Translations under genes and position numbers: made by a program
From: an uncultured Dorea sp.
GTDB lineage: Bacteria; Bacillota; Clostridia; Lachnospirales; Lachnospiraceae
Direction of reading: 5' to 3'
Assembly: GCA_910584575.1 (NCBI GenBank)
Contig: CAJUBG010000073.1
Span: 1-16,606 of the forward strand
DNA: 16,606 nucleotides
In this document: in pieces, positions 7,394 to 13,731 of the stretch
How the letters are laid out: each line of letters opens with the position of its first letter
How positions within the stretch are numbered: position 1 is the first letter of the stretch
The notes under the pieces: model-generated
Databases searched by the model: none
Seen by the model: the letters and a program-made list of their open reading frames with translations, nothing else
What the model was told of the DNA's origin: nothing

Positions 7394-8158
7394 ATGCGAT
7401 ATGAGGATATAATTTTTAAAGTTCCAGTGGAATCGCCTGCTTACAGAGAAGACAGCGAATTTGTCATTAAGCAGATTAATTTGATTTTAAACAGGCAGAA
7501 AGAACGAGGGGATAATAAAATTATTATCAATACGAATCTCCGTATGGGGCTTCCGTTGGAAAATATTAATAAGATTGCCGGACCGATGATTGAAGCATGG
7601 GCAGGAGAAGTTTTTGCCGGAATAAGAGATGATATGAGTAATCCGTATCATTTGATAAATGTAGAAGTACAAGAACGGTTAGCGATGGCTGATGTTATAT
7701 TGCAGTTTAAAAAGGATGAAAAATCAATCACAGGAAACGTGGATGTAAAAGCAACTGCAAACGATATTCCTAACAGCGGTAAAGGTCCCAATATTACGAG
7801 CTTTAGCAGAATAAGGACGGCTTATGTGAAAGACCCTGATTTTATGTTTATCATTTTGTTGCTGAAGCATAAAGTATATGTTCAGAGAAATGAGCGTACA
7901 AGATTGATGGACGGAATTATGGAAATCGTGTCTCATAACGCATATGATTTGAAATATATCAGCGATGCTGACATCAATTATAATCCAGCCCTTGGTACAG
8001 GGCAGATTCAGATAAAGGATATTCATTATGTTACGTATCAGTATCGAACGACATGGGAGATGTGCAAATTATTGGATAACAAATACTTACACAGTTCCAG
8101 AAGGAGTATTGAGGACTTTTATAGAGAGGCTCAAAAAAATAAATGGATAAAAGATTAA
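7394..8158 (+). CDS. Putative type II restriction endonuclease, family not recognised
   Basis: Probable DNA-cleaving partner of the overlapping methyltransferase. I do not recognise the family, and the call rests mainly on that neighbour. The 254-residue product has a plausible PD-(D/E)xK core: A99-D100 at a strand (MADVILQF), then D117-V-K119 in GNVDVKAT, with E91 and E94 upstream as further acidic candidates. No signal peptide, membrane segment or helicase motif is seen, which argues against type I or III subunits. The ATG at 7394 is preferred over the in-frame ATG at 7376 because GGAAGGG (7378-7384) is well placed for 7394 and overlaps the earlier one. The gene is clearly richer in A/T, with A/T-ended codons, than asnA or the hydrogenase, consistent with horizontal acquisition. 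A nuclease of another defence type remains possible. Confidence 0.65.
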   Translation: MRYEDIIFKVPVESPAYREDSEFVIKQINLILNRQKERGDNKIIINTNLRMGLPLENINKIAGPMIEAWAGEVFAGIRDDMSNPYHLINVEVQERLAMADVILQFKKDEKSITGNVDVKATANDIPNSGKGPNITSFSRIRTAYVKDPDFMFIILLLKHKVYVQRNERTRLMDGIMEIVSHNAYDLKYISDADINYNPALGTGQIQIKDIHYVTYQYRTTWEMCKLLDNKYLHSSRRSIEDFYREAQKNKWIKD

Positions 8159-9084
8159 ATGCAATTTGTGGCGATGCTATTGAAGAACTTCGTAAATTGG
8201 ACGATGGTATTACAGACCTCATTGTAACAGATCCCCCCTACAATTTGAATAAGGATTACGGAACGAGTCAAGATAAACTGGAATTTGAGGAATATCTTGA
8301 ATTCAGCCGAGATTGGCTGAAAGAAGCGAAAAGGGTTTTGAAGCCGGATGGAACAATATATATTTTTATGGGAATGAAATATATTTCGTATATTTATACA
8401 ATCTTGGAACAAGAACTGGGAATGACGTTTAATAGTTGGATTACCTGGTTCTACACTCAGGGAATTGGAAAAACGAAAGGTTTTAGCCCAAGACATGATG
8501 ATATATTGATGTTTACCAAAAACTCAAAGAAGTTCTTATTTGATTTGGACGCAATTCGTGTCCCACAAAAATATTATCGCTCAGTTAATAATATGCGAGG
8601 GGCTAACCCAGGAAATGTATGGGAGTTTTCCCATATGCATTACTGTAATCGAAACCGAAAAAAGCATCCGACACAAAAACCGGAGGGGCTGTATGAAAGA
8701 ATGATTTTGGCATCAAGTAAAGAGGGGGATTTGGTTGTTGATCCCTTTGTCGGTTCTGGTACTTGTCTGCGTGTGTGCCAACAACTCAATCGAAGAAGTA
8801 TCGGGATTGATATTAATCCTGAGTATATTGAGATGACGAAAGAACGATTAACTGAGTCGTTTGAAGGATTTGACAGTATTGATGAGAAGATGAAAAGATG
8901 TCCGAATGATTTGAATGATGCGAAAATCAGAATTAATTATATACAAAATCATATAAAATGGTTTTTGAAAAATCATCCGGATGCAGTTAATGAGTTTTTG
9001 GAGGAGGTAAAGGAAAAATATTTGGTTAAAATGCTTGAAAGCGGTCAGGCGTGGATTTTTGAACAGTATGGTGTCAGTTTATAG
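8143..9084 (+). CDS. DNA adenine methyltransferase of a type II system (beta-class)
   Basis: Methylates the target of the linked endonuclease using S-adenosylmethionine, protecting host DNA. Motif order is catalytic DPPY (30-33) first, then a variable recognition region containing WEFSHMHYCNRNRKKHPTQKP, then DPFVGSGT (200-207, AdoMet-binding motif I) and IGIDINPEYI. This is the beta-class order. DPPY most often means N6-adenine, though N4-cytosine enzymes occur. About 313 residues, with a roughly 85-residue tail after the catalytic domain (PNDLNDAKIRINYIQNHI onward) that I cannot assign. The ATG at 8143 overlaps the last 16 bases of the endonuclease frame, implying translational coupling. The A/T-rich composition matches the endonuclease and not the flanking genes. 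The recognition sequence cannot be read from the protein. Confidence 0.9.
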   Translation: MDKRLNAICGDAIEELRKLDDGITDLIVTDPPYNLNKDYGTSQDKLEFEEYLEFSRDWLKEAKRVLKPDGTIYIFMGMKYISYIYTILEQELGMTFNSWITWFYTQGIGKTKGFSPRHDDILMFTKNSKKFLFDLDAIRVPQKYYRSVNNMRGANPGNVWEFSHMHYCNRNRKKHPTQKPEGLYERMILASSKEGDLVVDPFVGSGTCLRVCQQLNRRSIGIDINPEYIEMTKERLTESFEGFDSIDEKMKRCPNDLNDAKIRINYIQNHIKWFLKNHPDAVNEFLEEVKEKYLVKMLESGQAWIFEQYGVSL

Positions 9085-9136
9085 AGCTTAAGATTAAGGT
9101 TAATAGATTGTTTCAAATATAGAACACTGGAATTGG

Positions 9137-9154
9137 TTGACAATTATTTAACAA
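9137..9154. promoter_or_regulatory. Putative Rex operator overlapping the -35
   Basis: TTGACAA-TTAT-TTAACAA matches the known Rex operator form TTGTTAA-N4-TTAACAA at 12 of 14 defined positions; the right half is exact. The two differences are in the left half, where the bases also form the TTGACA -35. Rex represses at low NADH/NAD+ and is known to control fermentation and hydrogenase genes in Clostridia. Binding here is inferred. Confidence 0.55.
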
Positions 9155-9165
9155 TCAAGTATAGT
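9137..9165 (+). promoter_or_regulatory. Hydrogenase promoter
   Basis: TTGACA (9137-9142), a 17-base spacer and TATAGT (9160-9165): exact -35 and near-consensus -10 for the housekeeping sigma factor. The start of transcription would be near 9172, about 42 bases before the hydrogenase ATG. It lies downstream of the methyltransferase stop, so the hydrogenase is probably transcribed separately from the restriction-modification pair. Confidence 0.75.
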
Positions 9166-9213
9166 TATATCAGATAACAAAAATCTACATATAATTTAGG
9201 AGGAACTATCTGT

Positions 9214-10725
9214 ATGATAAGAGGATTGGATACCACAGTCAGAAAGATTAGAAGAACCGTGTTTGAGGAGGTGGCAAGGCTTGGTTTTAAAGCGGATGCC
9301 GATACTCTGCTTAATGACATGGAAGAAATTCCGTACAAGATTGTGAATGAAGATACTATGAAGTACCGCGAGAGCGTTTACCGTGCCCGCGCAGTCGTAA
9401 GAGAGCGTTTAAGGCTTGCAATGGGACTTTCTCTAAGGCCGGAGAATAAGCCGGTACATCTGACAATGGGTGTGGAGGCGAGCAACATTTCCGATAAATA
9501 TTATGAGCCGCCGCTTATGCAGGTCATCCCGTCCGCATGCGAGGGATGTGAGGAGAAGGGCTACGAGGTAAGCAACGTCTGTAAGGGATGTCTGGCCCAT
9601 CCTTGTATGGAGGTCTGCCCCAAAGGCGCTATTTCCATGGTAAACGGCCGTTCCTACATAGACCAGTCAAAATGTATCAAGTGCGGAAAATGTAAATCTG
9701 CCTGTCCCTACGACGCCATTTCCAAGAAAGAGCGTCCCTGTGCAAAAGCCTGCGGTGTGGGCGCCATTGAGACAGACCGGCATGGACGCGCTGTTATCAA
9801 CAATGAGAAATGCGTTTCCTGCGGTATGTGTATGGTAAGCTGTCCTTTCGGGGCCATTTCCGATAAATCACAGATTTTCCAGCTTGCAAGGGCTTTGTCA
9901 GAGGGCGACCAGATTATTGCCGAGATTGCGCCTGCATTTGCCGGCCAGTTCGGTGACAATATTACTCCGAGGAATTTAAAAGCCGCACTCCAGGAGTTAG
10001 GCTTCAGTGAGTTCTATGAGGTAGCGTTGGGGGCGGATATCGGCGCCGTTGCGGAGGCTCATCATTATGTAAACAAGGTTACCACCGGAGAGCTTCCATT
10101 CCTTCTGACCTCCTGCTGTCCGTCCTGGGCTATGCTTGCCAAGAAGTATTTTCCGGATTTGGTGGATCAGGTATCTCAGGAGTTGACCCCAATGGTAGCC
10201 ACGGCGCGTACCATCAAGAAAGAGCATCCCAACGCCAAGGTGGTGTTCATCGGGCCATGCGCGGCCAAGAAGCTGGAGGCAATGCGAAGGACGGTCAGAA
10301 GCGACGTGGACTTTGTTATCACATTTGAAGAACTGCAGGCAATGTTCGATGCGAAGGATATTGACCTGACCCAATATGAGGCGGAATCCTCCTTCCACAA
10401 CGCGACAGGGGCAGGCCGCGGATATGCCTATGCCGGCGGTGTGGCAAATGCTATCGAGAGCTGTGTCAAGGAATATTATCCGGGCGTGGATGTCAAGATT
10501 GCCCATGCGGAAGGACTTGCAGAGTGTAAGAAGATCCTTTCTCTTGCCAAGGTAGGCCGCATGAACGGATGTCTGATCGAGGGAATGGGATGTCCGGGAG
10601 GCTGTGTCGCCGGCGCCGGAACCAATCTTCAGGTAGACAAGGCGAAGAAGAAGGTTCAGGAATTGGTTGCCGGATCTACGAGAAAATTGCCTCCTAAGGA
10701 GTTGGAGGAAATTGAGTTAAAATAA
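9214..10725 (+). CDS. Monomeric [FeFe] hydrogenase with ferredoxin-like domains (group B-like)
   Basis: Catalyses reversible proton reduction to H2, with ferredoxin as likely electron partner. It is cytoplasmic: there is no signal or Tat motif. The 503 residues hold an N-terminal helical stretch (1-105), then iron-sulfur segments (CxxC pairs around 109-131, CIKCGKCKSACP, PCAKACGVG, CVSCGMCMVSCP), then the H-cluster domain. H-cluster motifs: L1 TSCCPSW (C301, C302), L2 GPCAAKK (C349) and L3 EGMGCPGGCVAGAG (C460, C464). L2 and L3 differ from the classical group A forms (MPCxxKxxE and ExMACxxGCxxGGG), and point to group B. The HydA small-subunit region is not evident. AGGAGGAA (9198-9205) precedes the ATG. 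It follows its own promoter and possible Rex site. No HydE, HydF or HydG maturase gene lies nearby. Confidence 0.9.
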   Translation: MIRGLDTTVRKIRRTVFEEVARLGFKADADTLLNDMEEIPYKIVNEDTMKYRESVYRARAVVRERLRLAMGLSLRPENKPVHLTMGVEASNISDKYYEPPLMQVIPSACEGCEEKGYEVSNVCKGCLAHPCMEVCPKGAISMVNGRSYIDQSKCIKCGKCKSACPYDAISKKERPCAKACGVGAIETDRHGRAVINNEKCVSCGMCMVSCPFGAISDKSQIFQLARALSEGDQIIAEIAPAFAGQFGDNITPRNLKAALQELGFSEFYEVALGADIGAVAEAHHYVNKVTTGELPFLLTSCCPSWAMLAKKYFPDLVDQVSQELTPMVATARTIKKEHPNAKVVFIGPCAAKKLEAMRRTVRSDVDFVITFEELQAMFDAKDIDLTQYEAESSFHNATGAGRGYAYAGGVANAIESCVKEYYPGVDVKIAHAEGLAECKKILSLAKVGRMNGCLIEGMGCPGGCVAGAGTNLQVDKAKKKVQELVAGSTRKLPPKELEEIELK

Positions 10726-10761
10726 ATTGCTGCAATTTTTAGACATTTGTTGCAATTTCCT

Positions 10762-10792
10762 CTTGTCAATCTGGTATAGACAAGGGTATAAT
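10762..10792 (+). promoter_or_regulatory. Promoter with inverted repeat upstream of the FapA-CheX-CheY unit
   Basis: TTGTCA (10763-10768), an 18-base spacer and TATAAT (10787-10792). The inverted repeat CTTGTC (10762-10767)/GACAAG (10779-10784) covers the -35 and most of the spacer, a natural place for a repressor. Transcription would start near 10799, giving a leader of roughly 110 bases before the FapA-protein ATG. Confidence 0.6.
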
Positions 10793-10836
10793 AGAAATTG
10801 TAACAGTATGTCAAGAGTTATAACACCTGTATTTAT

Positions 10837-10873
10837 CGGGGCATTCTCCGCTTGAGTTTTTAGGCTTTAGCGG
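10837..10873 (+). promoter_or_regulatory. Leader hairpins before the FapA-domain gene
   Basis: Two short stems share bases and cannot form together: CGGG (10837-10840) with TCCG (10847-10850), and CCGCTTGAG (10848-10856) with CTTTAGCGG (10865-10873, one mismatch and one G-U). The second is followed by ATTTTG, too weak a U-run for a firm terminator call. Possible attenuator-like leader; weak evidence. Confidence 0.25.
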
Positions 10874-10912
10874 ATTTTGCCTGATAGATATTGATAAGGG
10901 AGGTGGAGAAGT

Positions 10913-12715
10913 ATGGAGTTTAAGAGTGGTTTTTGGGGGCGATTGTTTGGATTCAAGCAGACAGAGCGAAGTGGGGAGCAAGCTCAGAAGCAAGCTCAGG
11001 AACAAGATTTACCGGATCTTAAGTCTGAGCCGGAGCAGATGGAACAGGCCACACCCTTGCCGGAGCCCCAGCTTGAACCTGATATAAATCAATTAGTATT
11101 ATCCCATGAACATCCCTTCATTCTTTTATATGAGAAATGGAGAGAACAGGTTGGATATGCGCCACTCCCTCACTTGCGTTTGGATTATGGCGATGAGGAC
11201 GGCCCGGTGGACGAGGGACTTGAGAAAGAGCTGTCGAGGCTTAGGAGAGCGATTACCTCCGTAGCCGCTGACCGTTTGTCTCAGATTCCCAAGGAGCCAG
11301 AACCTGAGCCAGAGCCTGTTTCCGAAGAAGAAGCTGAAGGGAAGGAAGAAGAAGCAAAGGAGGAGGAGCCGCCGTTTCAGTTGGATGCGCTTCCTCTTAT
11401 ATATGTTACTGCCGACCAGTTAGCCGCGTGGCTTGTAGTATTTCCGCCAATAGGAGAGGGCAGGGAATTAGATCAGGAGATGTTGGAGGGCATCCTTAAG
11501 GAGAGTGGTGTCTCCTATGGCCTCGACAGAGAGCTGTTGGATGGGCTTCCTGATTCGGAGAATCGGTATTTCCACTTGTTCCTGATTGCACGGGGCAAGG
11601 CAGTAGTTCACGGGAAGGACGGTTATATCGAGGACTTCTTTAAGCGTACTGTGAGGAAGAAGTTCGAGGAGGATGAGCATGGCAGAGTGGATTATTTCCA
11701 CCTGAACATTGTCCAGAATGTGGAGAAGGGACAGCCGATCTGTCAGATTATTCCGCCTGTACCCGGAGTTCCGGGCAGGACTGTATTGGACGAGGAGATT
11801 ACATGCAAGGAAGGAAAGACGCCGTCTCTGCCCAAGGGACGTAATACCGAGGCCAGTGAGGACGGTATGCAGCTTTTGGCGGTTAAGTCAGGGCGCGTAG
11901 AATTCAGCGGACGCAGCTTCCTGGTTAAGTCAGTATTGGAAATTGGCGGGAACGTAGATTTCTCTACCGGTAATATTAATTTTGTAGGAGACGTACATAT
12001 TCATGGCGATGTAGGCAGCGGCTTTTCAGTCCGGACAATCGGTAACGTTACCATTGACGGCGTGGTGGAGGCTGCCGAGATTGAGGCAGGCGGCGACTTG
12101 ATTGTTGCTAAGGGAATTCTGGGGGATTCGCGGGCGATGATTCGGGCGCACCATGATGTTTACGCAAAGTATATGGAGAACTGTACCGTACACTGTCGGG
12201 GAAGCCTGCAGACAGACTGTATTGTGAACTGTGACGTATATTGTGACGGTGAGGTGAATGTCCGCAGCGGGAGAGGCACAATCATTGGCGGACGGATTCG
12301 GGCAGCCCAAGGGGTAGATGCAAAGGTTGTCGGCTCAAAATCAGAGAGTGTCACTTCTATTTTTCTGGGGGGACAGCCCTTTGCGGATTTCGAGAGGGAG
12401 ACCCTGTTACTGAACATTAAAAAGCAGGAGGCTGAACTTGAAAGGCTTGAACGCCAGCCAGACAGCCCAACGAGGACACAGCGTATGGGTAAACTTCGAT
12501 TGGATTTGTCTATTGGCCGGATGAAGCTTGCCCAGTTTGACAAGGAACTTAAGAAGCTTAAGGCAAAACTGGAGGAACAGGGCGGATGCAGGCTGAAATG
12601 CAGCATCGCCTATCCGGGAATGGTGCTTACCATCGGTGATCTGACGATGCCGTTGGCGAAGGAGACCAGTATGGTAGATGCAAGACTGGTGGGCGGAGAG
12701 ATTTGTTTATTGTAG
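10913..12715 (+). CDS. FapA/DUF342 domain protein with acidic proline-rich linker
   Basis: A 600-residue protein of the FapA (DUF342) family, whose biochemical role is not settled; some members are linked to flagella, polymer localisation or c-di-GMP-era motility control. Visible regions: N-terminal Gln/Glu-rich segment (20-60); a helical region (65-125); an acidic Pro/Glu-rich linker (127-154); a globular N-domain (about 155-320); a right-handed beta-helix-like region of Gly/Val/Ile repeats (about 330-490), with GNINFVGDVHIHGDV and GRGTIIGGRIRAAQG as typical stretches; and a coiled coil (about 492-556). No membrane segment or signal peptide. The ATG at 10913 follows GGGAGGTGG. It is followed 29 bases later by a CheX-like gene and then a CheY-like gene, so a role in chemosensory signalling, adhesion or cell-surface organisation is inferred. 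Confidence 0.85.
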   Translation: MEFKSGFWGRLFGFKQTERSGEQAQKQAQEQDLPDLKSEPEQMEQATPLPEPQLEPDINQLVLSHEHPFILLYEKWREQVGYAPLPHLRLDYGDEDGPVDEGLEKELSRLRRAITSVAADRLSQIPKEPEPEPEPVSEEEAEGKEEEAKEEEPPFQLDALPLIYVTADQLAAWLVVFPPIGEGRELDQEMLEGILKESGVSYGLDRELLDGLPDSENRYFHLFLIARGKAVVHGKDGYIEDFFKRTVRKKFEEDEHGRVDYFHLNIVQNVEKGQPICQIIPPVPGVPGRTVLDEEITCKEGKTPSLPKGRNTEASEDGMQLLAVKSGRVEFSGRSFLVKSVLEIGGNVDFSTGNINFVGDVHIHGDVGSGFSVRTIGNVTIDGVVEAAEIEAGGDLIVAKGILGDSRAMIRAHHDVYAKYMENCTVHCRGSLQTDCIVNCDVYCDGEVNVRSGRGTIIGGRIRAAQGVDAKVVGSKSESVTSIFLGGQPFADFERETLLLNIKKQEAELERLERQPDSPTRTQRMGKLRLDLSIGRMKLAQFDKELKKLKAKLEEQGGCRLKCSIAYPGMVLTIGDLTMPLAKETSMVDARLVGGEICLL

Positions 12716-12744
12716 CTCCTGTACTATACGAAAGGGGGATTTAC

Positions 12745-13206
12745 TTGGATACTGTAGTACCCCAGGAGGGATTGAAAGAGATTTTTGATCAGATTACCCG
12801 CGGTGTGACGCAGCAGGCAGCCGGAATATCGCTTAAGCAGGGCAATGTCAAGCCAACGGGTGAGATGTATACAGTATATGCGACTTTTGAACGGGGACTC
12901 CGCACAAGTGTTTCAATGTGTGCGGAGGCGTCCCTGTTTGCCCGGTTGACAAAGTATATGATGCAGGAAGAAGAAATCACACATCAGGATGTGGAGGATT
13001 TTTCAAAAGAGTATTTTAATATGTTGTGCGGACAGATTGCAGCGCGGCTTTATCAGGTAACGAAGGTGGCATCCCGCTTTGGGATACCGTCGTTTCACCA
13101 GGGACGTTATGTTCCTGAGGGGTGCGGAGAGCATTTTGAGCTTGTGTACACCAGCGACGGGAACGAGAATGCAGAGCTTACCTGTCTTGAGCCGGAAGAA
13201 AAGTAG
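12745..13206 (+). CDS. cheX: CheX-like CheY-P phosphatase
   Basis: A 153-residue protein of the CheC/CheX family, whose members remove phosphate from CheY-P. The catalytic signature E-x-x-N is present as EYFN (E89, N92) in KEYFNMLCGQIAARLY, a single motif as in CheX; two copies would indicate CheC. GLRTSVSMCAEASLF and the C-terminal region fit the alpha/beta fold. The start is chosen as TTG at 12745: AAAGGGGG (12731-12738) lies six bases before it, while the in-frame TTG at 12703 sits inside the previous gene with no ribosome site. It is 29 bases after the FapA-domain gene and 61 bases before the CheY-like receiver gene, an obvious substrate. No CheA, CheW, receptor or flagellar gene is in view, so the upstream input is unknown. 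Confidence 0.8.
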   Translation: MDTVVPQEGLKEIFDQITRGVTQQAAGISLKQGNVKPTGEMYTVYATFERGLRTSVSMCAEASLFARLTKYMMQEEEITHQDVEDFSKEYFNMLCGQIAARLYQVTKVASRFGIPSFHQGRYVPEGCGEHFELVYTSDGNENAELTCLEPEEK

Positions 13207-13267
13207 GCGTTTTCTTTCCGCAACATAATATGGAACATGATAATAAGCTTTAAGAAGGAGGCATCTT

Positions 13268-13633
13268 ATGGGAAAGCGACTCATGGTGGTGGATGATTCC
13301 CGAGTAATTGAAATGCAGATGCAGAAGCTACTGGCGGGCACAGATTATGAGATTGTAGCTTACTGTCGGGATGGAGAGGAGGCAATCGACAGGTATGGCG
13401 AGGTAGAGCCAGACCTGGTAACGATGGATATTATTATGCCCGGAATAGACGGCCTGGAGACGGCTGAAGCAATTTTGAAGGACTATCCCTTTGCCAGAAT
13501 TGTGATGGTATCTTCACTGGCATACGATGATACGATTAACGAAGCGGATAATATCGGTGTGAAAGCATTCGTGTACAAGCCGCTGGAACGAGAGATGTTG
13601 TTAGAAGCTTTTGAGAAAGCAATGCAGCCATAA
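13268..13633 (+). CDS. CheY-like single-domain response regulator
   Basis: A receiver domain alone, 121 residues. Conserved positions are all present: acidic D9 and D10, phospho-acceptor D54 (LVTMDIIMPGIDG), the Ser at 82 in VMVSS in place of Thr87 of CheY, and K104 in VYKP. There is no output domain, so it works by protein-protein contact, as CheY does. AAGGAGG (13255-13261) precedes the ATG. It follows the CheX-like phosphatase, its likely partner, and ends at a strong hairpin, making it the last gene of the unit. A true flagellar CheY cannot be distinguished here from a receiver serving another pathway such as pili or polymer control. Confidence 0.9.
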   Translation: MGKRLMVVDDSRVIEMQMQKLLAGTDYEIVAYCRDGEEAIDRYGEVEPDLVTMDIIMPGIDGLETAEAILKDYPFARIVMVSSLAYDDTINEADNIGVKAFVYKPLEREMLLEAFEKAMQP

Positions 13634-13676
13634 AAGAGAAGCAGGTGGAACATTGACAAACCGCCTGCTTCTCTTT
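13633..13676 (+). terminator. Terminator-like hairpin after the CheY-like gene
   Basis: AAAGAGAAGCAGG (13633-13645) pairs perfectly with CCTGCTTCTCTTT (13664-13676), with two more G-C pairs possible inside. The loop contains a TTGACA. The tail ATAATTATTTCTT is A/U-rich but not a clean U-run, so termination may be incomplete. The A-run at the 5' side would give a U-run for minus-strand transcripts, but no minus gene needs it. Confidence 0.7.
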
Positions 13677-13681
13677 ATAAT
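13653..13681 (+). promoter_or_regulatory. Exact-consensus promoter of alaS, nested in the hairpin
   Basis: TTGACA (13653-13658), a 17-base spacer (13659-13675) and TATAAT (13676-13681): exact consensus at both hexamers and ideal spacing. The -35 is in the hairpin loop, the spacer includes the right stem arm, and the -10 shares its first base with the stem. Transcription should begin near 13688, giving a 40-45 base alaS leader that contains TCTGG/CCAGA (13694-13698/13707-13711). Confidence 0.85.
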
Positions 13682-13731
13682 TATTTCTTAGAGTCTGGTG
13701 TACTGGCCAGAATAAAAAACAGGAGGATATC

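Noticed and set aside
7364..9085. TTATAGA at both ends of the restriction-modification pair as a target-site duplication
   Set aside because: Both copies span stop codons (TTA/TAG context) and seven A/T-rich bases are easily coincidental.
10725..10760. Terminator from repeated GCAATTT stretches after the hydrogenase
   Set aside because: The stems are A/T-rich with no clear loop and U-run; only a weak hairpin is possible.
12703..12744. Upstream TTG as the start of the CheX-like gene
   Set aside because: It overlaps the end of the previous gene and has no ribosome site, while TTG at 12745 has AAAGGGGG at proper spacing.
13634..13731. T-box leader for alaS
   Set aside because: The gap is too short after the predicted transcription start and lacks the T-box core sequence; the same holds for the gap before asnA.
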